Assembly: GCF_030124145.1 (NCBI RefSeq)
Contig: NZ_JASKMS010000002.1
Coordinates: 430,266 to 494,265, forward strand
Direction of reading: 5' to 3'
From: Streptomyces sp. 378
Lineage (GTDB): Bacteria; Actinomycetota; Actinomycetes; Streptomycetales; Streptomycetaceae
DNA length: 64,000 bases
In this document: in pieces, positions 17,508-25,357 of the stretch
Layout of the letters: each line of letters starts with the position of its first letter
Numbering within the stretch: position 1 is the stretch's first letter
Notes under the pieces: model-generated
Seen by the model: only the letters and a program-made list of their open reading frames with translations
What the model was told of the DNA's origin: nothing
The model's database searches: none
Made by a program: the position numbers and the translations under genes

Positions 17508-19564
17508 CCGCTCCCCTTGGCCTCGACGAGCGGCATCCCGGCCCGGCTCCCCCGGAGCTCCCCGGCCGCCCCGGCCGCCCGCAGCTTCTGGGCGAAGGGC
17601 TCTCCGTGCAGGTAGCGGCCGAGCGCGGTGAGCGGGAAGACCTGCCGGTACAGGTGGTAGTTGATCGAGAAGTCCCACGGGAAGCCCGTCCCCGTGAAGT
17701 AGGGCTCGTCCCAGGAGCCGTCCTCCCGCTGCGTGGCGGCGAGCCACTCGACACCGCGTTCGACGGCCTTGGAGTCCCGCTCCCCCGCCGCGAGCAGGGC
17801 CATCAGCGCCCAGGCCGTCTGCGAGGCGGTCGAGGCGCCCCTGCCGCTCCACTCCTTGACGTACTTGTAGGAGCGCAGGTCCTCGCCCCAGCCGCCGTCG
17901 TCGTTCTGGACCGACTCCAGCCAGGCCACGGCCCGCCGGATCGCGGGGTGGGCGGCGGGGATGCCGGCGGCGGTCAGGGCGGGCACGACGGACCCGGTGC
18001 CGTAGACGTAGTTGACGCCCCAGCGCCCGAACCACGAGCCGTCCAACTCCTGTTCGGCCAGCAGCCACTCGATGCCGCGCCGGGTGCGCGGGTCGTGGGA
18101 GAGCCCTTCCACCGCGAGCATCTCGACGACGTGCGCGGTGACGTCGGCGGAGGGCGGGTCGATGACCTCGCCGAAGTCGCAGAACGGCAGCCGGTTGGGG
18201 AAGGGGCTGGTGTTGTCGACGTCGAAGGCGGCCCAGGCGCCGTTCCTGGACTGCATGCCGAGCGTCCAGCGCACACCGCGTGCGATGGCCCCGTCGAGCC
18301 GCTCCGGGTCGTGGTGGGTGATCCGGCGCAGCGCGAGGACGACTTCGGCGGTGTCGTCGATGTCGGGGTAGTTGTCGTTGTGGAACTCGAACGCCCAGCC
18401 CCCGGGCGGCAGTCCGGGCCGCTTCACCGACCAGTCACCGGGCCGGACGATCTCCTCGCCGAGCATCCAGTCGGCCGCCTTCACCAACTGCGGGTGATCG
18501 GCGGGCAGTCCGGCGTCGACGAGGGCGATGGCCGCCAGGCAGGTGTCCCACACCGGAGACTGGCAGGCCTCGATCATCCGGGCCCCGTCCTCGCGCCACA
18601 CGGCGAACCGGTCGAGGGAGGCCAGCCCCTCGCGCATCATGGGGTGTCCGAGGTCGTAGCCGAGCAGATGCAGGGCGATGATCGAGTACACGGCCGGGGG
18701 CTGGATGCCACCCCAGCAGCCGTCGTTCTCCTGCCGCTCGATGATCCAGCGGGCGGCGCTGTTCATGGCGGCTCTGCGCAGTCTGCGCGGGGCGACCTTC
18801 CGCAGGGCGTGCAGGCCCTTGTCCATCCGCTGGAAGGCCCCGTCCCAACTGAACGGCGGCGCAAGGGGCTTGGCCGGGTTGGGCCGGGCCGGGTCGGTGT
18901 GCAGCTCGTCGAGCGGGAAGGGCGCGGGGCGTACCGGCCGCTTGGCGGAGACGATCGTCAGCGGGACGATGGTCTGGCGCGCCCAGCAGCCGAAGTCGTA
19001 GATGTTGAGCGGTACCCACGACGGGAAGAAGATGAGTTCCGGCGGGAGTTCGGGCAGGTCCTCCCACTTCCACCAGCCGAACAGGGCCAGCCAGATCCGG
19101 GTGAAGACCCGGGCCGCGGCGATGCCGCCCTGCGCGCGGATCCAGGCGGACGCCTTCGCCATGTGCGGGGCGTCGGGCGCGTCACCGGCCAGGCGGAGCG
19201 CGACGTACGCCTCGACGGTGGCGGACAGGTCGCCCGGTCCGCCGTAGAAGGTGGCCCAGGTACCGTCCTCGCCCTGCTCACCCCGGATGAACAGGGCGGC
19301 GGCCCGGGTGGTCCTGTCGTCGCGGATGCCGAGGAACTGACGGAGCAGCAGGTCCTCGGCGTCCATCGTGACGTTGGTCTCGAGGTCGCCCTTCCACCAG
19401 CCCTCGGGGTCCTGCCGGGAGAGCAGGAAGTCGGTGGCACGCCGGGCGGCGCGTGCGGCGGCTTCCGGAACCCCGGCCGCCGCGGGGATGTCTGCGTCGG
19501 TGTCGCTGGCCGCGGCGGCGCGGGGCGGCGGGGCCCCGGTGCTTCCGTCGGTCGTCGCTGTCAT
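17504..19564 (-). CDS. shc: Squalene-hopene cyclase
   Basis: This 686-residue type-II triterpene cyclase turns squalene into hopene and hopanol at the membrane. The catalytic DXDDTA motif reads DIDDTA at residues 401-406. At least six QW repeats are visible (QDPEGWW, QENDGCWGG, QSRNGAWAA, QELDGSWFG, QNDDGGWGE, QREDGSWDE), and the C-terminal GTGFPWDFSINYHLYR block is typical. Length is slightly above the usual 630-650 because of a disordered N-terminus rich in Ala and Asp. ATG follows GAAGGGGAA. A 122-bp gap separates it from the prenyl synthase, the largest in the operon, so an internal promoter is possible. Confidence 0.97.
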   Translation of the reverse strand: MTATTDGSTGAPPPRAAAASDTDADIPAAAGVPEAAARAARRATDFLLSRQDPEGWWKGDLETNVTMDAEDLLLRQFLGIRDDRTTRAAALFIRGEQGEDGTWATFYGGPGDLSATVEAYVALRLAGDAPDAPHMAKASAWIRAQGGIAAARVFTRIWLALFGWWKWEDLPELPPELIFFPSWVPLNIYDFGCWARQTIVPLTIVSAKRPVRPAPFPLDELHTDPARPNPAKPLAPPFSWDGAFQRMDKGLHALRKVAPRRLRRAAMNSAARWIIERQENDGCWGGIQPPAVYSIIALHLLGYDLGHPMMREGLASLDRFAVWREDGARMIEACQSPVWDTCLAAIALVDAGLPADHPQLVKAADWMLGEEIVRPGDWSVKRPGLPPGGWAFEFHNDNYPDIDDTAEVVLALRRITHHDPERLDGAIARGVRWTLGMQSRNGAWAAFDVDNTSPFPNRLPFCDFGEVIDPPSADVTAHVVEMLAVEGLSHDPRTRRGIEWLLAEQELDGSWFGRWGVNYVYGTGSVVPALTAAGIPAAHPAIRRAVAWLESVQNDDGGWGEDLRSYKYVKEWSGRGASTASQTAWALMALLAAGERDSKAVERGVEWLAATQREDGSWDEPYFTGTGFPWDFSINYHLYRQVFPLTALGRYLHGEPFAQKLRAAGAAGELRGSRAGMPLVEAKGSG

Positions 19565-19686
19565 GGCTTCCCCTTCGTGCAGTGGTGCAAGGTGTGCAGC
19601 TGCTGTGGGTCCGCCGTCGGCCGGTGCTCCGTGATGACTCGCGGCACCGGCCGGCGACTACGCGAGGGCTATTCGACCGATAGTGA

Positions 19687-20754
19687 TCATCTCTTCCGTA
19701 CGACGACGAAGTCCGCGAGCGCCGTGAACTGCTCCCGCACCCGGTCGGGCATGTCCACTGCGTCGAGGGCCTCGATGGCGATGGTGTGCTGACGGCGTGC
19801 CTCGTCGGCGGTCCACTCGCGGCCGCCGGCCTCCTCGATGAGGGCGGCGCGCGCCGCGAACTCCTCTTCGGAGAAACTCTCGGCACCGCTGCTCTTGGCG
19901 TCGGCGGCGAGGATCTCGCCGAGCCGCTCGGAGGCGGAGCCGCCCGCCGCGAGGGCGGCCACGACCGGCAGGGACTTCTTGCGCTGGCGCAGGTCGCTCC
20001 AGGTCTGCTTGCCGGTGGAGACCGGGTCGCCCCAGATGCCGAGCAGGTCGTCGACGGCCTGGAAGGCGAGCCCCAGGTGGTAGCCGTACTTCTCCAGGGT
20101 GTCGGCGGTGCGGTCGTCGGCGCCGCCGAGGACCGCGCCGATGGAGCTGGCGCAGGCGAGCAGGGCACCGGTCTTGTTGCCCTCCATCTCCAGGCACTCC
20201 TCGACGCTGACGCGGTCGCGGTGCTCGTAGGAGATGTCCTGGGCCTGGCCGTCGATGAGGGCGCGGGTGGCGGTGGTCAGGCGGCGGGTGGCGCGGCCTG
20301 CTTCTACGGTGCCGAGTTCGAGGAGCACCTCGTTGGCGAGGGCGAACAGCGCGTCGCCGACCAGGATGGCCTGGGCGGGGCCGTGCACCTTCCAGACCGT
20401 GTCACGGTGGCGGCGCTGCTCGTCGCCGTCCATGAGGTCGTCGTGCAGGAGGGAGAAGTTGTGGATGAGTTCCACGGCGACGGCGCCGGGAACGCCGGTC
20501 TCGGGGGCGGCCGACATGACCTCGGCGGACAGCACCGCGAGGGCGGGGCGCACGGCCTTGCCGCCGTCCCCCTCCGCGGGCCTGCCCTGGGCGTCGATCC
20601 AGCCGAAGTGGTAGGCGGCAACAGTGTCCATGGGAGGGGCCAGGCGGTCGACGGCCGCCCGCAGTACCGGTGTGGCCAGGGTTCGGCCGCGCTCCAGCAG
20701 CGCGGTCACGTCCACCGCCTCGGCATTCTTCGGGGCCGGGGGCACAGTGGGCAC
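19687..20754 (-). CDS. Polyprenyl (farnesyl-type) diphosphate synthase
   Basis: This 355-residue trans-prenyltransferase condenses IPP with allylic diphosphates. The first Asp-rich motif is in HNFSLLHDDLMDGDE and the second in AFQAVDDLLGIWGD. In this operon the product is presumably farnesyl diphosphate for HpnCD. The GTG start (VPTVPPAPKN) is preceded by AGGAGAGA. An in-frame ATG at 20823, which overlaps the hpnE stop as ATGA and has GAGGAGG upstream, is a real alternative adding 23 residues. Confidence 0.92.
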   Translation of the reverse strand: MPTVPPAPKNAEAVDVTALLERGRTLATPVLRAAVDRLAPPMDTVAAYHFGWIDAQGRPAEGDGGKAVRPALAVLSAEVMSAAPETGVPGAVAVELIHNFSLLHDDLMDGDEQRRHRDTVWKVHGPAQAILVGDALFALANEVLLELGTVEAGRATRRLTTATRALIDGQAQDISYEHRDRVSVEECLEMEGNKTGALLACASSIGAVLGGADDRTADTLEKYGYHLGLAFQAVDDLLGIWGDPVSTGKQTWSDLRQRKKSLPVVAALAAGGSASERLGEILAADAKSSGAESFSEEEFAARAALIEEAGGREWTADEARRQHTIAIEALDAVDMPDRVREQFTALADFVVVRKR

Positions 20755-20819
20755 AGTCTCTCCTCTTGTCGCGGTACCGGGGGTGCGGGGGCCGCCTGCC
20801 GCTCCGGCCTGGGCCGGCA

Positions 20820-22232
20820 TCATGCCGCCTCCTCGAACGCGAAGAGGTGCTGCGGGCGGGGCCGGCCCAGGGCGCCCAGCACGGCGTCCGCCGCGCTCAC
20901 ACCACTGCGGACCGCACTCTCCATGGTCGCGGGCCACCCGGTGGCGGTCCACGCTCCGGCCAGGTACAGGCCGGGTGCCTTGGTGCGGGTGCCGGGCCTG
21001 AGGCGCCCGACGCCGGGGGCGGGAGCGAACGTCGCGGTGCGCTCCCGGGTGACGAAGAAGTCCCTCACTGCGGCGCCGCGGGCCGGGGGCAGCAGCCGCT
21101 CCAGCTCGGGCAGGTACCGCTCGCGCAGCACGGCCACGGGCTCGTCGATCTCGTCCTGGGCGACCGACTGCGACAGGGCGAGGTACTGGCCCTCGCGCAG
21201 CCCGGACGCCTCGGTCCGGTCGAAGACCCACTGCACCGGGCTGCCGAGGGCGGCGAAGAACGGCCGGCCGAGGACCTTCCGGTCGTACACGACATGGACG
21301 TTGAGGATCGGCGCGGTGCCGATCTCCAGGAGCCGTTCGGGCGCGTCGAGGGCGCCCGAAGGGATCAGGTCGTACGCCTCGCGCTGCGGAACGGCGAGGA
21401 CCACAGCGTCGGCTTCCAGCGTCTCGCCGGGGACCCGCACGCTCCACCGCCCCTCCCCGTCCGAGGAGACGGAGGTGACGCGCGTGCGGACCTCGGTGCG
21501 TACTCCCGCGGAGTCGAGTGCCTTGCGGGCCAGCCGGTCGTGCAGGTCACCCAGCGGGACCCGCGCCCAGCCGATGTCGGCCGCGCCCGGGTCGGACAGC
21601 AGACCGGTCTTGAACACCATCGCGGCGAGCGCCAGGGAGGCGTCGGAGGCGACCGCGTTGAGGGTGGCGACCCCGACGAGGTCCCACAGGGCCTCGACGG
21701 CGCGTGCCGACTGGCCGTGGGCGGCCAGCCAGCTGCCGAAGTCCTGGGTGTCCAGCGCCGGATCGGCGAGGTCGAGTCCCTTGAGCGCGAGCGCGGCCCG
21801 GCCCACCCTGGCGCGGTCGGCGAGCGACAGGTGCGGATAGGTGGCGAGGCTGCGCCCCAGGTGCAGCGGCACGGGCAGGGCGTCCCGCCGCAGCCGGCCG
21901 AGCCGCCGCCCCTCGGGACGGGCGAGGTCGAGGACGGGGACGTCGAGCCGGTCCTGCAGCGGGGCCAGCGCCGCGCCCTCGACGCGGTCGAGGAACCAGC
22001 GGTAGGCGGTGCAGCAACGCAGGTAGACATGCTGGCCGTTGTCGACGGTCAGCTTTCCGCGCCGGAAGGAGAAGGCCAGACCGCCCAGCCGCGGCCTGCC
22101 CTCCAGCAGGGTGACGCGTACTCCGGCGTCGGCGAGCGCGAGCCCGGTGGTGACACCGGCGAGCCCGCCGCCGACCACGACGGCGTGCCGCCCCTGCGCC
22201 ACCGGTCCCCGGGACCGTGTTCCGTGGGTCAT
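20820..22232 (-). CDS. hpnE: Squalene-associated FAD-dependent desaturase HpnE
   Basis: This 470-residue flavoprotein reduces hydroxysqualene to squalene, the last step of the HpnCDE route. The N-terminal FAD Rossmann motif is VVVGGGLAGVTTGLALADAG, followed by the GGLAFSF and DNGQHV blocks typical of HpnE. The C-terminal FAD-contact segment is GLYLAGAWTATGWPATMESA. The start ATG follows GGAGGG by six bases and overlaps the stop of the 44-codon ORF. In-frame sequence further upstream is that small ORF's shadow. Confidence 0.94.
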   Translation of the reverse strand: MTHGTRSRGPVAQGRHAVVVGGGLAGVTTGLALADAGVRVTLLEGRPRLGGLAFSFRRGKLTVDNGQHVYLRCCTAYRWFLDRVEGAALAPLQDRLDVPVLDLARPEGRRLGRLRRDALPVPLHLGRSLATYPHLSLADRARVGRAALALKGLDLADPALDTQDFGSWLAAHGQSARAVEALWDLVGVATLNAVASDASLALAAMVFKTGLLSDPGAADIGWARVPLGDLHDRLARKALDSAGVRTEVRTRVTSVSSDGEGRWSVRVPGETLEADAVVLAVPQREAYDLIPSGALDAPERLLEIGTAPILNVHVVYDRKVLGRPFFAALGSPVQWVFDRTEASGLREGQYLALSQSVAQDEIDEPVAVLRERYLPELERLLPPARGAAVRDFFVTRERTATFAPAPGVGRLRPGTRTKAPGLYLAGAWTATGWPATMESAVRSGVSAADAVLGALGRPRPQHLFAFEEAA

Positions 22233-22363
22233 CGCGCACCCTCCCCCGCGGCCCGGGCGTGCTTTTCGAACGGTGCACGACCGGCCGTCTCCGTCAGGGA
22301 CGCGGCCCCGGGCCGGAGGGTTGCCCGCCGCTTCGCGTCGGCGGTGGCATCGGTATCGGTCAC
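22229..22363 (-). CDS. 44-residue ORF bridging hpnD and hpnE (DUF6380-like?)
   Basis: A GTG-started ORF with the TGA of hpnD inside its start (GTGA) and its own TGA inside the ATG of hpnE (ATGA). An ideal AGGAGG sits six bases before the GTG. The product is polar and Arg/Ala-rich (VTDTDATADAKRRATLRPGA, then SLTETAGRAPFEKHARAAG), with no membrane segment. It resembles, from memory, the small Streptomyces family DUF6380, and S. coelicolor has a small gene in the same slot. Possible roles are a translational relay or a small enzyme partner; neither is proven. Confidence 0.65.
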   Translation of the reverse strand: MTDTDATADAKRRATLRPGAASLTETAGRAPFEKHARAAGEGAR

Positions 22364-23310
22364 GCACGCCTCCTGACGGTCCGCCGGGTCACGTGCCGGG
22401 CGTCCAGGCCGGACAGGCCGCGCACGGCGACGTAGGCCTTCTCGCGGCCCGGCAGCGAGACCCGGCCGCGCAGCACGGCCTCCGGGTCGCGCTCGATGCG
22501 GTCGAGGAGCCGGCGGTAGATGCCGGCCATGGCGGCCACACAGGCGCCGCTGCGCCGGTCGAGCATGGGGAGCAGCCGGTAGCCCTCGGCGAACAGAGCG
22601 CGGGCCCGTCGCACTTCGAAGTGCACGAGGCCCGCGAAGTCGGAGCCCTCCGGCGGCCGCGGCCCGCTGAAGCCGGCCGAGCAGCCGAACTTGGCGAGAT
22701 CGTCGGCGGGCAGGTAGGTCCGCCCGTCGACCGCGTCCTCGCGGATGTCTCTGAGGATGTTGGTGAGCTGCAGTGCGAGCCCGAGCGTGTCGGCATACTC
22801 CGGCGCGCGGTCCACTCCGCGCGCCCCCGGTTCCGTGCCGAACACGCCGAGCGAGAGACGCCCGATCGCGCCCGCCACGCAGCGGCAGTAGACCTTCAGG
22901 TCGTCCCAGGTCTCGTACGTCTCACCGCGGACGTCCATCTGGACACCGTCGATGAGTTCGTTCAGGCCACCGAGCGGGATCGGGAACTGGCCGGCTGCGT
23001 GCGCGAGGGCGACGGCGACCGGGTCGGTGTCGTCCTCGTCGACCTCGTTCCCGCGGATCCGGGTGAGCAGCGTCCGGGTCTCCTCCAGCCTGGCCACCTT
23101 GACGTCGTCGGCGAGCGCGCCGTCGCCGATGTCGTCGACCCGCCGCGAGAAGGCGTACAGCGCCGACATCGCACGGCGCTGGGGCGTCGGCAGCAGCCGG
23201 ATGCCGTAGGCGAAGTTGCGGGCCTGCCGCCCGGTGACGGTCTCGCAGTAGCTGTAGGCGGCGAGTACCGGTGGTGACGCGTGTGGTTCCGACTCCACGG
23301 TCCGGATCAC
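22360..23310 (-). CDS. hpnD: Presqualene diphosphate synthase HpnD
   Basis: This 316-residue squalene/phytoene synthase-family enzyme condenses two farnesyl diphosphates to presqualene diphosphate. The two Asp-rich motifs are AFSRRVDDIGDG and LTNILRDIREDAVDGRTYLP. RQARNFAYGIRLLP near the N-terminus is typical. The GTG start overlaps the hpnC stop (GTGA), with AGGAG close upstream; a second GTG four codons later is possible. Confidence 0.94.
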   Translation of the reverse strand: MIRTVESEPHASPPVLAAYSYCETVTGRQARNFAYGIRLLPTPQRRAMSALYAFSRRVDDIGDGALADDVKVARLEETRTLLTRIRGNEVDEDDTDPVAVALAHAAGQFPIPLGGLNELIDGVQMDVRGETYETWDDLKVYCRCVAGAIGRLSLGVFGTEPGARGVDRAPEYADTLGLALQLTNILRDIREDAVDGRTYLPADDLAKFGCSAGFSGPRPPEGSDFAGLVHFEVRRARALFAEGYRLLPMLDRRSGACVAAMAGIYRRLLDRIERDPEAVLRGRVSLPGREKAYVAVRGLSGLDARHVTRRTVRRRA

Positions 23311-24209
23311 CCCTCTCCTCGCAGAGTCACGCCCACCTCACGCAGCAACCGGACCTTGCCGGGCTTGGGCGGGCCGGGAAGAACGTCGAATTCGGCGGCG
23401 GCGATCGCGTGGACGGCCGCCCTCCCCCCCGCCACGAACCCCGCGAGCAGCAGCTTCAGCCTGCCGTGGACGCTACCCACCAGGGGGGCGCCTTCATTCA
23501 GGAGATCACGGGCCCTTCGCGCTTCGTACGCGATCAGCGCACGCACCGACGCTCCGGCGGATTCCCCGGCGAGATCCGCTTCCCGGACGTGGAAGCGTTT
23601 CATGTCGGCTGCCGGCAGGTAGACGCGGTCGCGGGCGAGGTCCTCCGCCACGTCCTGGAGGTGCTCGACGATCTGGAGAGCCGTGCAGATCATGTCGGAG
23701 CGGCGGATCCGCTCGGGTGTCGAGGTGCCGGTGACGGCGAGGACGAGACGGCCGACGGGATCGGCGGACAGCTTGCAGTAGGCGAGCAGGTCGTCGTAGG
23801 TCTCGTAGCGGCTGACCAGCTGGTCCTGACGGTTGGCGGCGATCAGGCCGAGGAACGGCTCGGGGGTCAGCGAGCAGCGGCGCACCGTCGGCTGGAGCCG
23901 GCGCAGCAGGGGGTGACGGGGCGTCGAGTCGAAGACCCTGCGCAGGTCGGCCTCGAAGGCGTCCAGCAGGACCAGCCGGTCCTCGGCCTCGTCGGGGGAG
24001 ACGCCGAGCAGGCGGGCGTCGGCGCCGCCGGGGGCGAGATCGCCGTCGCCGATGTCGTCGACCAGGCGGGCGAAGCCGTAGACGGCCATGAGGTCGGTGC
24101 GCCAGGCCCGGGGCAGGAAGAAGGGGGCCACCGGGAAGTTCTCACCGGCGGCCTTGTCGAGCGTGCCGCGCTCCGGATCGAGGGCGCGCACCGTGCCGGT
24201 TCCCGTCAC
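23307..24209 (-). CDS. hpnC: Hydroxysqualene synthase HpnC
   Basis: This 300-residue squalene/phytoene synthase-family protein converts presqualene diphosphate to hydroxysqualene. It has ENFPVAPFFLPR (the HpnC N-terminal signature), GFARLVDDIGDG and LQIVEHLQDVAEDLARDRVYLP. It is first in the hopanoid operon. The GTG start overlaps the stop of a 21-codon upstream ORF, so its translation may depend on that leader; no strong ribosome-binding site precedes this GTG itself. Promoter and a strong dyad lie in 24272-24523. Confidence 0.94.
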   Translation of the reverse strand: MTGTGTVRALDPERGTLDKAAGENFPVAPFFLPRAWRTDLMAVYGFARLVDDIGDGDLAPGGADARLLGVSPDEAEDRLVLLDAFEADLRRVFDSTPRHPLLRRLQPTVRRCSLTPEPFLGLIAANRQDQLVSRYETYDDLLAYCKLSADPVGRLVLAVTGTSTPERIRRSDMICTALQIVEHLQDVAEDLARDRVYLPAADMKRFHVREADLAGESAGASVRALIAYEARRARDLLNEGAPLVGSVHGRLKLLLAGFVAGGRAAVHAIAAAEFDVLPGPPKPGKVRLLREVGVTLRGEG

Positions 24210-24271
24210 CGCCGGCTGCCCGGCGCGGGGACGGCACGTGCTGCGTGGAGCTGGGGAGTTTCCGTAGCCAT
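24206..24271 (-). CDS. 21-codon upstream ORF of hpnC
   Basis: An ATG-started ORF (MATETPQLHAARAVPAPGSR plus R) ends in a TGA that overlaps the hpnC GTG. A GGGAG precedes the ATG. It may be a leader that couples translation into hpnC. Alternatively it is the real hpnC N-terminus displaced by a one-base sequence error, since homologues often begin with a similar low-complexity tail. Confidence 0.45.
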   Translation of the reverse strand: MATETPQLHAARAVPAPGSRR

Positions 24272-24523
24272 CGCCGTCACATCTCCCGTTCTACACTGCC
24301 GACCCAATACACACTATTTCGGACACGCCGCCCACCTGCCCGCACGGTGGGCCGACGGTCGGTGTCGCGCATTATTGCCCTGATTGCCGTGTTTCGGGAC
24401 CGGTACAGCTTACGTTGTACAACGCGACACGGTTCGTCAGGGTGTCCTGCGCATCACGAGAACGCACCGATTGGCCCCAAGATTCCTGAGATGGGCCGGA
24501 GTTGACGTTTCCTTTGCAGACGC
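24272..24523. promoter_or_regulatory. Hopanoid operon promoter region
   Basis: A 252-bp AT-richer spacer between the exporter terminator and the hpnC leader. On the minus strand several -10-like elements occur (AATAGTGTGTAT around 24313-24325, TAGAAC near 24290). The perfect palindrome CGTTGTACAACG at 24413-24424 lies within it. I cannot fix the transcription start. Confidence 0.45.
24413..24424. promoter_or_regulatory. Perfect 12-bp palindrome CGTTGTACAACG
   Basis: A perfect dyad whose extension (TACAGCTTACGTTGTA, 24404-24419, imperfect) forms a second overlapping dyad. Such GTTGTAC/GTACAAC arrays are typical TetR-family operators. It sits about 140 bp before hpnC. No TetR gene is adjacent, so the regulator would act in trans. 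Confidence 0.5.
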
Positions 24524-24556
24524 GGGGCCCCGCCGGAGCAGTTCCGGCGGGGCCCC
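24524..24556 (-). terminator. Terminator of the seven-gene phosphoalcohol/ABC operon
   Basis: Perfect 14-bp arms (24524-24537 and 24543-24556) with a 5-base loop lie 13 bp after the ABC ATPase stop. It is followed on the minus strand by a mildly T-containing stretch. It should insulate the hopanoid operon downstream. Confidence 0.88.
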
Positions 24557-24568
24557 GACCGAGCCCGG

Positions 24569-25357
24569 TTACTTGCCCGTGAACTTCTCGTACTCCTTGA
24601 GCACCTCGTCCGTGGGGCCGTCCATACGCAGCTCGCCGCGCTCCAGCCACAGGACGCGGTTGCAGGTGTCGCGGATGGACTTGTTGTTGTGGCTGACCAG
24701 AAACACCGTGCCGGCTTCCTTGCGCAGCTCCCGGATGCGGTCCTCGGAGCGCTTCTGGAACTTCCGGTCACCGGTCGCCAGGGCCTCGTCGATCATCAGG
24801 ACGTCGTGGTCCTTGGCCGCGGCGATGGAGAAGCGGAGCCGGGCCGCCATGCCGGAGGAGTAGGTCCGCATGGGCAGGGTGATGAAGTCGCCCTTCTCGT
24901 TGATGCCGGAGAAGTCGACGATGCCCTGGTAGCGATCGGTGATCTCCTCACGGGACATGCCCATGGCGAGCCCGCCCAATATGACGTTCCGTTCGCCGGT
25001 GAGGTCGTTCATCAGGGCCGCGTTGACGCCGAGGAGCGAGGGCTGGCCGTCGGTGTAGACCTTGCCCTGCTCGGCGGGGAGCAGTCCGGCGATGGCCCGC
25101 AGCAGGGTCGACTTGCCGGAACCGTTGGAGCCGATCAGGCCGACGGCCTCGCCGCGGTAGGCGACGAAGGAGACGCCGCGCACGGCGTGCACCTTGCGCA
25201 CGCCGCGCTCCCCGTCGGCGGAGCCCCTCTTGAGGATGCGGCTGAGGGCGGCGGTGGCGCTGCCCTTGCCGGACTTGGCGCCGTTGACGCGGTAGACGAT
25301 GTGCAGATCGTCCGCGATGACGGTGGGGATCCGCGCATCCTGGTTCTGCTCAGCCAC
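24569..25357 (-). CDS. ABC exporter ATPase, TagH/polysaccharide type
   Basis: This 262-residue ATPase has Walker A GSNGSGKST, the signature region TYSSGMAARLRFS and Walker B VLMIDEALATGD, the combination specific to the teichoic acid / O-antigen / capsule export subfamily (KpsT/TagH/Wzt). It drives export of lipid-linked polymers. No extra C-terminal carbohydrate-binding domain is present. Its start overlaps the permease stop by 8 bp. It is the last gene of the operon that begins at 31633. Confidence 0.93.
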   Translation of the reverse strand: MAEQNQDARIPTVIADDLHIVYRVNGAKSGKGSATAALSRILKRGSADGERGVRKVHAVRGVSFVAYRGEAVGLIGSNGSGKSTLLRAIAGLLPAEQGKVYTDGQPSLLGVNAALMNDLTGERNVILGGLAMGMSREEITDRYQGIVDFSGINEKGDFITLPMRTYSSGMAARLRFSIAAAKDHDVLMIDEALATGDRKFQKRSEDRIRELRKEAGTVFLVSHNNKSIRDTCNRVLWLERGELRMDGPTDEVLKEYEKFTGK

